From contig DIKJ01000236.1 in assembly GCA_002424525.1 (NCBI GenBank), forward strand, positions 1 to 40,043: a DNA stretch of 40,043 nucleotides, given 5' to 3'. Below, piece after piece: positions 17,648 to 24,716 of this stretch. This DNA comes from Bacteroidales bacterium UBA5621 (GTDB lineage: Bacteria > Bacteroidota > Bacteroidia > Bacteroidales > VadinHA17). A model generated the notes under the pieces. It was not told the DNA's origin, did not search any database, and saw only the letters and a program-made list of their open reading frames with translations. A program made the position numbers and the translations under genes. The first letter of the stretch is position 1. The number at the start of each line of letters is the position of its first letter.

Positions 17648-18034
17648 TTATTCTATAGTCTGATAGTTGACAGGCAGTATCCCTTCTACCAGTCCCCCTC
17701 CCTTAATGTACTTTTCTATTATCTCATCAGCTTTAAGCTTGTCGACATAACCGAAAACAACAGGCTGTTTGCCCGGGAGAGTAACCTCAATTGTAGGTTC
17801 TGCAAAACAGTAGCCCATATCACCTGTCCTGATCACGACAGCATCTATGTTCCTCTTTTCCAGTTCAAGCGTAATGAAATCAAAGATCTCATTTGCGCCC
17901 GATGCCAGTCCGCTTGTTCCTGAATGTACCCTGATGAGAACCTTATCATTTGTTCCCTCACCTTTGGGGTGCCTTCTTCCGAGGATCTCATTCCTGAGCC
18001 TTTTGAGCTCTTCCGGCGATTTGATTGTTTTCAT
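17648..18034 (-). CDS. hndB: HndB-like thioredoxin-fold subunit with lost cluster cysteines
   Basis: A 128-residue protein with the HndB-like [2Fe-2S] ferredoxin fold. The order of segments (IRVHSGTSGLASGANEIFDF, VIRTGDMGYCFAEPTIEV, VVFGYVDKLKADEIIEKYI) aligns with the usual GTCGIAAGA and TGCIGLCxxEPIVEV pattern. However, Ser replaces the first expected Cys and Asp replaces the Cys of TGC; Cys76 is the only Cys left in the protein. It therefore should not hold a canonical [2Fe-2S] cluster and may be a structural or regulatory subunit. It is the first gene of the hydrogenase operon, behind Rex-like operators, with hndC 25 bp downstream. Confidence 0.8.
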   Translation of the reverse strand: MKTIKSPEELKRLRNEILGRRHPKGEGTNDKVLIRVHSGTSGLASGANEIFDFITLELEKRNIDAVVIRTGDMGYCFAEPTIEVTLPGKQPVVFGYVDKLKADEIIEKYIKGGGLVEGILPVNYQTIE

Positions 18035-18104
18035 ATTTCCCTGATTTGCAAGTGTGTTAATGTCGGATCAGTAACAGACCTGTCACTGTCCCTGAATTCC
18101 GATA

Positions 18105-18112
18105 CAAAAATA
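18105..18112 (-). promoter_or_regulatory. Candidate -7 element (TATTTTTG) of the hydrogenase operon
   Basis: The minus strand reads TATTTTTG, an exact TAnnTTTG match, about 70 bp upstream of the hndB start. No good TTTG is seen at -33, which would be compatible with an activated or weak core promoter. The Rex-like boxes begin 10 bp upstream of it. Confidence 0.5.
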
Positions 18113-18121
18113 ATAATTTAT

Positions 18122-18156
18122 TTGTTAATTAAATAACATTGTTAATAAATTAACAC
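18122..18156. promoter_or_regulatory. Two tandem Rex-like operators upstream of the hydrogenase operon
   Basis: Two 18-bp imperfect palindromes overlap by one base: TTGTTAATTAAATAACAT (18122-18139) and TTGTTAATAAATTAACAC (18139-18156). Against the Rex consensus TTGTTAA-N4-TTAACAA they match at 12 and 13 of 14 defined positions. Rex is a repressor released by NADH and is known to control fermentative and hydrogenase genes. The first box covers the expected -33 region, a position suited to repression. The region is very AT-rich, so chance matches are easier than usual; the correct spacing in two consecutive copies argues against chance. Confidence 0.6.
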
Positions 18157-18187
18157 TATAATTTTAGAATCAATTTTTCTGCCCCTA

Positions 18188-18208
18188 AACTCACAACTCC
18201 CAAATCCG
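18188..18208. repeat. Heptanucleotide repeats, left flank of GC-rich block
   Basis: Three consecutive 7-mers AACTCAC, AACTCCC and AAATCCG occur at 18188-18208. They are degenerate but in register and related to the AACTCCA units at 23224-23251. They mark the left edge of the GC-rich block. Confidence 0.5.
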
Positions 18209-18360
18209 CTCCAGCTTCGCAGGATTGTCTCGCTTCTTCCGTTTCTCACCTTCGCTTACCTGCGGTCAGATTCGTCCTTCGGTCGTCGGAGTCAACCTAC
18301 GGCCGACGAAGTCGGCGAGCAAAGCGCGGAACTTCGTCGTTTCACTCCTCGGCTCACCAA
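18209..18360. repeat. GC-rich hairpin-forming intergenic block (possible small mobile or REP-like element)
   Basis: About 150 bp of non-coding DNA far richer in GC than the AT-rich 18100-18180 before it. TCGTCGG (18283-18289) can pair with CCGACGA (18303-18309). CGACGAAGT (18304-18312) can instead pair perfectly with ACTTCGTCG (18331-18339), so the two stems exclude each other. CGCAGG (18218-18223) can pair with CCTGCG (18259-18264). Heptamer repeats bracket the block on both sides. Short reading frames across it have no protein-like features. Its function is unknown. Confidence 0.5.
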
Positions 18361-18388
18361 AATCCGCAATTCGAAATTCGCAATCACC
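18361..18388. repeat. Heptanucleotide repeats, right flank, overlapping the M14 stop codon
   Basis: Four 7-mers AATCCGC, AATTCGA, AATTCGC and AATCACC in register. The stop codon of the M14 peptidase gene (minus strand, 18384-18386) falls inside the last unit. Confidence 0.6.
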
Positions 18389-20912
18389 TAAGTACAACAT
18401 TCCCCAGTAGCACCCTCCCGCTCTTCCAGAAGGCCCTGAAATAGGGATTATCGGTTATATAGACCACTTCTCCGGATCCGATAGTCTCCGATCCGATAAC
18501 CAGGGTATTACTTATTTTTTCCTTGTATTTGTACCCGGCGAAGCCCGCAACAGGTTCTTTTTCTGTTATATAACCAATGTTCCTGCCCTTGTCGAGAAAG
18601 GGGTGGAAAGTTGAAGATCTCTTCATCACAAACCATTCGCTTCCCAGTCCAAAGGTGTAAGGATGAGTCTCATCGAGCTTTACCCTGTAAATACTGCCCG
18701 CAGATCTTTCAGAGAGAGGATGCCTTCTCTCATCCTCAAACCTTCTGAGAAGTAGTGTATCGTCACTCCTAATTTTCTTTTCAGCTGCCTTAAGCTCGGC
18801 GCTTCTGTTTTCTGTTGCCCTGAACAGGGCAGTGCTCTTATCGCCCGCAAAAACTGAAATGGCATTTTCGAGTGCAATGACTTTTCCGCCCCTCTTCGCA
18901 AAGTCGATGATAGTGTCTTTAAGTCCTGCATAACTGCCGGAAGCAAGTATCAGGATATCGTAGTCTCTCAGATCGGCCCGGCCGGCTGTTGCTGTAGTGA
19001 TAAGCGTGACAGGGTAATTCAACTCCCTTTCGAAGAAATACCATAGTTCCCCCACCGGTCCGGCAGAGGTCCCTTCACCGCACAGCAATGCGATACTATT
19101 CTTTTTCATCATTGGAGTATAAGCCGATCCCAGGTCCTTTCCCTTGTCGACCAGCCCGGTAGTGACCGGAACAAGCCTGATTTTCAGTTTATCAGCTTCT
19201 TCTGTAACAATCTGGTCAAATCTGTTTTCAGGAAGCTTATTGTCGCTGCGGGTAATAATCACCGAGCCGCTGTTGAAATCCATTCCTCCGGAGGAAAAGG
19301 ATTTTAAGGAGTGCCGGGGTCTGATGCCTTTTCCGTGCAGGGCTGCAATAAGCCTGAGTTCGTTGAAGCCTGTAAAGTTGACGATATAAGCATAAGGCTT
19401 CTCAGTATTTTTATATTCATTCCATACCTTTTCAGGTGCTGGTTCCTCAGCCGAGGGTTTTATCTGATCCTCTATCGCATATGCTTTCAGGTTAAAAGCG
19501 TAGGGTATCGCCCAGGCAGAAAGATCGTACGTAAGGGAATCGGAGGCTTTGCTGTCGGGTTCAAAGAGTACCTGCATAAGTCTTGACTGGGGTTGATAAG
19601 CACTTATAAGGAGATCTCCCTTTTCGATTACAGTCTCTCCCCCGGAGTTGGCTCCATAACTGAAACCTTTGAACTTTTTGCCGACGCTTCCTGCCTGGGA
19701 ATATCTGATCTGATTCCTTGCAAGAAGCTCTTTAAGGTTTTCAAGAATTGCTTTATCGTTCGATCCCTTTATGATCACGGATTTATATTTGAAGGAGGGC
19801 TTTCTACGGTTCTCTTCAAAGTACCTGTTAAATTCAGAGATCAGCTTCTCCCTGTTCTCATGTGATACTTTCAGTGTCGCAATCGTAGCAGTGAAATGAC
19901 CGTCAATTCTCTCTCTGAGTGTCAGCGTGTCTCCAGTCTCCTTTTTATAAGCCAGGCCGGACACGCCACCGCCTCCCTGCTCGAAAGTAAATCCGATCGA
20001 GCCGTTAAAAAGAGGCCATGTATCACCAAAACTGGGGCAGAAGAGGTCGAAGTTCTCCTTTGTGAAATAGAGCCTTGATTCCCTGTCAAAAAGCGTTGCA
20101 TTGGCTCTCCCCATTAGTTCATGAAATTCATGCTGCCAGGGAGTTATCACTTCGTGCCAGGGATCCGCCCCGGGTGCGAAAAAGAATGTTGTTTCCGCCC
20201 CCATCTCGTGAAAATCGGCGAAAAGGTGAGGCATAAAACTGTTATACAGCGCAATTCGTTGTTGCGTCTCGGCCTGTGTCTGCCATGCCCAGTCGCGGTT
20301 GAGATCGAAAAAATAATGATTTGAGCGTGCGCCTGGCCATCCCTGCGTATGCTCCCATGCATTTCTGTCGGGGTCCGGAAAACTGCTTTGGGATGTCCTG
20401 TACCGGCTGGCGTAAAGTTCACGTCCGTCGGGATTCTGACAAGGATCGATGATTATTATGCACGACCTTAGCCAATCACCTGAGCCTTCATACGTTCCTG
20501 CAACAAGGGTGTAAAGGGTTTTCATTGCTGCCTCCATTCCAGCCGCTTCATTGCCGTGTATGTTGTATCCAAGCCAGATGAACGGAACCTGTCTGCCTGT
20601 GAATTTGCCTTCTTCAAAGCCCGACTTTATGAGATTGTTCTTCCTGAATTCGTCAAGGTTCTTCAGGTTCTCTTCAGCAGAAACCAGACAGACTATGAGG
20701 GGGCGTCCCTCGTAGCTCTTTCCGTATTCGATGAGAAGTGCAGCAGGGGAGACTTCAGAGATATACTTAAAATATGCTACTGCCTCATGGTGAAATGTGA
20801 AGCGGGTTCCAGCCTCAAATCCCAGAAATTCTCCGGGTGACTTTATGTCTTGAGACAGGGACAGTATGGATGAGAGGCATATGACGGTTATGAAAGAAAA
20901 CAATCTTTTCAT
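18384..20912 (-). CDS. Secreted M14 family zinc carboxypeptidase
   Basis: An 842-residue protein from the ATG at 20912, chosen because a classical signal peptide follows (MKRLFSFITVICLSSILSLS); the frame stays open to 21029 but that would add a charged stretch before the signal. The N-terminal catalytic domain has the zinc ligands His119 and Glu122 (HGNEAAG) and His235 (FADFHEMG), with CQNPDGRELY and FDLNRDWAWQ typical of M14. The C-terminal half (from about 390) includes a GATase-like region (DYDILILASGSYAGL, VIALENAISVF). Exported and probably periplasmic, it removes C-terminal residues or cleaves peptides; specificity is unknown. It is divergent from the S9 peptidase, 124 bp away, suggesting a shared peptide-degradation role. 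Confidence 0.92.
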   Translation of the reverse strand: MKRLFSFITVICLSSILSLSQDIKSPGEFLGFEAGTRFTFHHEAVAYFKYISEVSPAALLIEYGKSYEGRPLIVCLVSAEENLKNLDEFRKNNLIKSGFEEGKFTGRQVPFIWLGYNIHGNEAAGMEAAMKTLYTLVAGTYEGSGDWLRSCIIIIDPCQNPDGRELYASRYRTSQSSFPDPDRNAWEHTQGWPGARSNHYFFDLNRDWAWQTQAETQQRIALYNSFMPHLFADFHEMGAETTFFFAPGADPWHEVITPWQHEFHELMGRANATLFDRESRLYFTKENFDLFCPSFGDTWPLFNGSIGFTFEQGGGGVSGLAYKKETGDTLTLRERIDGHFTATIATLKVSHENREKLISEFNRYFEENRRKPSFKYKSVIIKGSNDKAILENLKELLARNQIRYSQAGSVGKKFKGFSYGANSGGETVIEKGDLLISAYQPQSRLMQVLFEPDSKASDSLTYDLSAWAIPYAFNLKAYAIEDQIKPSAEEPAPEKVWNEYKNTEKPYAYIVNFTGFNELRLIAALHGKGIRPRHSLKSFSSGGMDFNSGSVIITRSDNKLPENRFDQIVTEEADKLKIRLVPVTTGLVDKGKDLGSAYTPMMKKNSIALLCGEGTSAGPVGELWYFFERELNYPVTLITTATAGRADLRDYDILILASGSYAGLKDTIIDFAKRGGKVIALENAISVFAGDKSTALFRATENRSAELKAAEKKIRSDDTLLLRRFEDERRHPLSERSAGSIYRVKLDETHPYTFGLGSEWFVMKRSSTFHPFLDKGRNIGYITEKEPVAGFAGYKYKEKISNTLVIGSETIGSGEVVYITDNPYFRAFWKSGRVLLGNVVLR

Positions 20913-20989
20913 CGGGGACAGATCTTTGAAATATTCAGCTAATATAATTCTTTTATGACCCTTGTCATGCCTGCGTATTTTTCTTTTCT

Positions 20990-20997
20990 TATTTTTG
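20990..20997 (+). promoter_or_regulatory. Candidate -7 element (TATTTTTG) for the S9 peptidase gene
   Basis: An exact TAnnTTTG match 39 bp upstream of the chosen ATG at 21037, in the 124-bp divergent gap. The nearest TTG (20962-20964) is 25 bp upstream of it, slightly too far for the usual -33 position. Confidence 0.4.
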
Positions 20998-21036
20998 TTC
21001 TCCATAAACCCAAATTCCAACCTAAACAAAATCTGT

Positions 21037-23205
21037 ATGAAAAAAACAACGGTTTTTGCTGTTCTGATCTCCCTTTTTTTAATGAATATTATCGTGCTGA
21101 ATCCGCTGGAAGCACAGAGGGGGGGGCAGACAGGAACTCAGCCAGAGGTTATTGGCTGGACCGACGATACTCATTATCTGTTCCGGACCTTCGACTCCGA
21201 CCAGCGGCCTGTCATTCAAAGTGTCGATATCAGAACAGGCAGGGGAGTGGTGGCTACTCCCCCGAAAACTGAACTTGATTTCCTGAATGAATCACTTCCC
21301 GAAGGTGTCTCAATAGGGTTTAATGATATTGTAAGTCCTGACTACACTGGCGTGATATTCATAAAGGATAATGATCTTTACTATTTCAGGAAAGGCGACA
21401 GGGAGCTAAGCAGGCTGACCCGCGATGAGGCGCCTGAGGTTAATGCACGTTTTTCGCCGGACGGCAGGAAAGTTGCATATACCAGAAACAAGGATTTGTA
21501 TGTTTATGATCTGGAGACCAGGAAAGAGATAAGGCTCTCTTTCGACGCATCCGACAGGGTTTACAACGGGTATGCCTCATGGGTTTATATGGAAGAGATA
21601 CTGGGCAGGCCAAGCCGCTATGCTGCATTCTGGTGGTCTCCCGACGGATCAAGGATAGCATACCTGAGGACAGACGAGTCGGATGTGCCGGTTTTCACTC
21701 TTAACAGGCTTGATGAGGCTGACGGCTTACATGGCCTGCTGGAGCAGGTACCCTACCCGAAACCCGGAGACCCCAATCCGAAAGTGAAAATGGGAATTGC
21801 CGAAATCGCCACTGCAAAAACAGTATGGGTAAAGACCGATTACGAGGTTGATCAGTATATCGCATGGCCCTTCTGGACCCCTGACAGCAAAAAACTGGCA
21901 ATACAGGTGCTTAACCGCGACCAGAACGACATGAGGTTCCTCCTGGCCGACCCGCCAACAGGTGATTATAAGGAGATATACCGGGAGTCCAGAAAAACAT
22001 GGGTTGAATTCTTCGAGGATATCTATGTAATGAAGAATGGCAGTGGTTTTATTCTCAGGAGTTACAGGGATGACTGGGAGAACCTTTATTACCACGACTG
22101 GGATGGCAGTCTTAAGGCTCAGCTTACAAATTTCAGCTGGAGGGTAAACAGTATCCTCAGGGTGGATGAAGATGCCAGAGTAATATATTTCACTGGTACC
22201 GGACCGGAATCGACTGACAACCATTGCTTTCGGGCAGGGCTCGACGGCAAGAACCTTATGCAGATGACCACCGGACCCGGTGCACACAGTGTGAGCATCT
22301 CACCTAAAGGCACCTATTTTATTGATACATGGAACAATATCACCACCCCCGGCTCTATAACAGCTTATGACAGAAGGGGAAAGGTTATGCGGGAAATCCA
22401 CAGGTTTGAACAACCGGTGTTTGATCCCGGTAAGCATGCCAGGGCTGAGTTCCTGAAAATAAAAACATCCGACGGGCTTTTCGAAATGCCTGCCATTATA
22501 ACCTATCCTCTAAACTTCGATCCCTCAAAAAAATACCCTGTTATTTTCCGGATATACGGAGGCCCTGATTCCAAAAATATTTCAGCCAACAGGTGGCAGG
22601 GAGTAAACCCTTCATGGGACGCCCAGAATGGGATAATCACTTTCACAGTCGATCACAGGGCCTCAGGGCACTTTGGCAAAAAAGGACTCGATTATATGCA
22701 CCGCTCCTTAGGCAAATGGGAAGTGCTCGACTATATTGATGCGGTAAAGTGGCTCCTGGAAAAACCATTTGCAGATCCCTCAAGGATGGGAATAACCGGA
22801 AGCTCTTATGGCGGATACATGACCTGCCTTGCCCTTACCAAAGGTGCTGATTACTGGACCCATGGGTTTGCCGGAGCATCGGTTACAGACTGGCGCCTTT
22901 ACGATAACATCTATACCGAGCGTTTCATGGATACTCCGCAGGATAATCCCGGGGGGTACAGGGAGGGCTCCGCACTGACATTTGCTGCTGATTACAAGGG
23001 GAAATTGTTTATGACGCATGGCGATATGGATGATAATGTCCATATGCAGAACTCAATATATCTGATCTCGAGACTTCAGGATGAAGGAAAAACTTTCCAG
23101 TTCATGATGTACCCGGGAAACAGGCATGGATACACAGGTGCAAAGGCACTGCACTCGAGGAACGAGGCAAACAATTTCTGGCTAACCAGCTTCTTCGCCA
23201 GATGA
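21037..23205 (+). CDS. Secreted S9 prolyl oligopeptidase family protein (DPP IV-like)
   Basis: A 722-residue serine peptidase from the ATG at 21037, which precedes a good signal peptide (MKKTTVFAVLISLFLMNIIV); the open frame upstream to 20962 runs through the promoter region. The N-terminal beta-propeller domain (DPP IV-N type) has repeats such as ARFSPDGRKVAYTRNKDLYV and AAFWWSPDGSRIAYLR with the WVYMEEILGR motif containing the paired Glu that binds the substrate N-terminus. The C-terminal alpha/beta hydrolase carries the nucleophile Ser590 in GSSYGGYMT, Asp in HGDMDDNV and His in GNRHGYTG. It likely releases Xaa-Pro dipeptides in the periplasm. Confidence 0.95.
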   Translation: MKKTTVFAVLISLFLMNIIVLNPLEAQRGGQTGTQPEVIGWTDDTHYLFRTFDSDQRPVIQSVDIRTGRGVVATPPKTELDFLNESLPEGVSIGFNDIVSPDYTGVIFIKDNDLYYFRKGDRELSRLTRDEAPEVNARFSPDGRKVAYTRNKDLYVYDLETRKEIRLSFDASDRVYNGYASWVYMEEILGRPSRYAAFWWSPDGSRIAYLRTDESDVPVFTLNRLDEADGLHGLLEQVPYPKPGDPNPKVKMGIAEIATAKTVWVKTDYEVDQYIAWPFWTPDSKKLAIQVLNRDQNDMRFLLADPPTGDYKEIYRESRKTWVEFFEDIYVMKNGSGFILRSYRDDWENLYYHDWDGSLKAQLTNFSWRVNSILRVDEDARVIYFTGTGPESTDNHCFRAGLDGKNLMQMTTGPGAHSVSISPKGTYFIDTWNNITTPGSITAYDRRGKVMREIHRFEQPVFDPGKHARAEFLKIKTSDGLFEMPAIITYPLNFDPSKKYPVIFRIYGGPDSKNISANRWQGVNPSWDAQNGIITFTVDHRASGHFGKKGLDYMHRSLGKWEVLDYIDAVKWLLEKPFADPSRMGITGSSYGGYMTCLALTKGADYWTHGFAGASVTDWRLYDNIYTERFMDTPQDNPGGYREGSALTFAADYKGKLFMTHGDMDDNVHMQNSIYLISRLQDEGKTFQFMMYPGNRHGYTGAKALHSRNEANNFWLTSFFAR

Positions 23206-23223
23206 ACTGAAACTTTTTATTCT

Positions 23224-23251
23224 GACTCCGAACTCCAAACTCCAAACTCCA
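23224..23251. repeat. Heptanucleotide repeat directly before the pntAA start
   Basis: GACTCCG followed by three AACTCCA units, 28 bp, ending 5 bp before the pntAA ATG. It occupies the place where a ribosome-binding site and leader would be. Confidence 0.75.
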
Positions 23252-23256
23252 AAAAG

Positions 23257-24384
23257 ATGATCATAGGAATCCTGAGAGAGCCCGAGAATGAAAACCGTGT
23301 AGCGATGCTGCCAGGTGAGGTTTCACTGCTCATCAAGACAGGAAATCAGGTGCTTGTTGAAAATGGTGCGGGAGAACGGGCCTTCGCACCGGATGACAGC
23401 TACAGGGAAGCCGGGGCCGTTATGTCTGAGCGGAAAGCGGTGATAGCAAAGGCCGGACTCTTGTTGTCGGTCAATCCGCCGGTAAAGGATGATTTAAACA
23501 CTTTCAGTGAAGGGCAGATTATTTGTTCGGTGCTGAATCCGACAGCAAACAGGGAGTGGCTGGATAAGGTACGCCTTCATGGGCTTACGGTGCTTGCGCT
23601 TGACCTTGTGCCCCGCACAACCAGGGCTCAGTCGATGGATATTCTCTCTTCCATGGCTACTGTATCTGGCTACAAGGCGGTCCTTGCGGCAGCCTCATTG
23701 CTTCCGAAGTTCTTCCCGATGTTCATGTCATCCGCCGGAACGATAAAACCGGCAAGGGTTCTGATACTTGGTGCCGGCGTGGCTGGTCTCCAGGCACTGG
23801 CAGTCGCCAGGAAACTGGGAGCTGTGGTGGAGGTGTTCGATGTTAGATCTGCTGTGAAAGATGAGGTTAAAAGCCTTGGCGGTAAGTTTATTGAGGTTGA
23901 AGGATCCAGTGAGGATGCAGAGGCGGGTGGTTACGCAGTTGAACAGAGCGACGAGTTCCGTCAGAAACAGCAGGATCTTATACAGTGCCATGCCGTGAAA
24001 GCCGATGTGGTGATCTCCACGGCCCAGATACCCGGAAGAAAAGCTCCTCTGCTCATTCTTAAGGAAACAGTGCAATCAATGAAACAGGGCAGCGTCATTA
24101 TCGACCTTGCCGCCTCAACGGGCGGGAATTGCGAATTATCGGAGAAAGGAAAAACAGTCGTGATAAATGGGGTCACAATAGTGGGTAACTGTAATTTTCC
24201 ATCCGATATGCCTGCAGATGCGAGCAGGATGTTCGGGAACAATCTCATGAACCTGCTTAAGATCCTGATCGGCAGTGACGGCAACGTTAATCTTGATATG
24301 GATGATGAAATCATTCGCGGTACCACTGCTGTACATGGGAAGGAGTATGTAAGCGCTAGAGTAAAGCAATTACTTAATATTTAA
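23257..24384 (+). CDS. pntAA: NAD(P) transhydrogenase subunit alpha, NAD-binding part
   Basis: A 375-residue soluble domain I (dI) of proton-translocating transhydrogenase, which binds NAD(H) and passes hydride to NADP(H) on domain III. It starts IGILREPENENRVAMLPGEV, carries the mobile-loop region RTTRAQSMDILSSMATVSGYKAV (from 120) and the Rossmann motif GAGVAGLQALAVARKLGA (172-189). It lacks the membrane part, which is encoded by the next gene, the split organisation found in many bacteria. The start is fixed by IIGILRE and lies 5 bp after the heptamer repeat. Neighbouring genes are 11 and 18 bp apart. Confidence 0.95.
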   Translation: MIIGILREPENENRVAMLPGEVSLLIKTGNQVLVENGAGERAFAPDDSYREAGAVMSERKAVIAKAGLLLSVNPPVKDDLNTFSEGQIICSVLNPTANREWLDKVRLHGLTVLALDLVPRTTRAQSMDILSSMATVSGYKAVLAAASLLPKFFPMFMSSAGTIKPARVLILGAGVAGLQALAVARKLGAVVEVFDVRSAVKDEVKSLGGKFIEVEGSSEDAEAGGYAVEQSDEFRQKQQDLIQCHAVKADVVISTAQIPGRKAPLLILKETVQSMKQGSVIIDLAASTGGNCELSEKGKTVVINGVTIVGNCNFPSDMPADASRMFGNNLMNLLKILIGSDGNVNLDMDDEIIRGTTAVHGKEYVSARVKQLLNI

Positions 24385-24395
24385 TATATTTTTTA

Positions 24396-24698
24396 ATGGA
24401 AAGGATGCTGGGTTTTTTTCTGGAACACAGGGAGGCGATATTTCTTGTCATACTCTCAATCTTTCTGGGGATTGAAGTCATAAGCCATGTCCCGGCTATA
24501 TTACACACCCCTCTGATGTCGGGCGCAAATGCAATACACGGAGTGGTTATAATCGGAGCAATAATCGTCATGGGCCATGCTCACTCGACGGGTGCCATGA
24601 TACTGGGATTTCTTGCCGTGGTACTTGGTACTCTGAATGTTGTGGGCGGTTTTGTCGTGACTGACAGGATGCTTGAGATGTTTAAGAAGAAGAAATAA
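24396..24698 (+). CDS. pntAB: NAD(P) transhydrogenase subunit alpha, membrane part
   Basis: A 100-residue integral membrane protein with three or four hydrophobic helices: AIFLVILSIFLGIEVISHVP, VVIIGAIIVMGHA and AMILGFLAVVLGTLNVVGGFVVTDRML. It includes the NVVGGFVVTDRMLEMF signature of the domain II alpha segment, part of the proton channel. The short Lys-rich tail is normal. It sits between pntAA and pntB. Confidence 0.94.
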   Translation: MERMLGFFLEHREAIFLVILSIFLGIEVISHVPAILHTPLMSGANAIHGVVIIGAIIVMGHAHSTGAMILGFLAVVLGTLNVVGGFVVTDRMLEMFKKKK

Positions 24699-24716
24699 GC
24701 AGATATTGGTTAACAA

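Noticed and set aside
18225..18410. 61-codon frame across the GC-rich intergenic block
   Set aside because: Runs through hairpins and heptamer repeats and into the M14 stop region; Ser/Arg-rich with no protein features.
20913..21029. N-terminal extension of the M14 peptidase frame
   Set aside because: It would put a 39-residue charged segment before a classical signal peptide and overlap the promoter of the divergent S9 gene.
21727..22287. 186-codon open frame opposite the S9 peptidase gene
   Set aside because: Lies fully inside a clearly coding gene on the other strand and shows no recognisable protein pattern.
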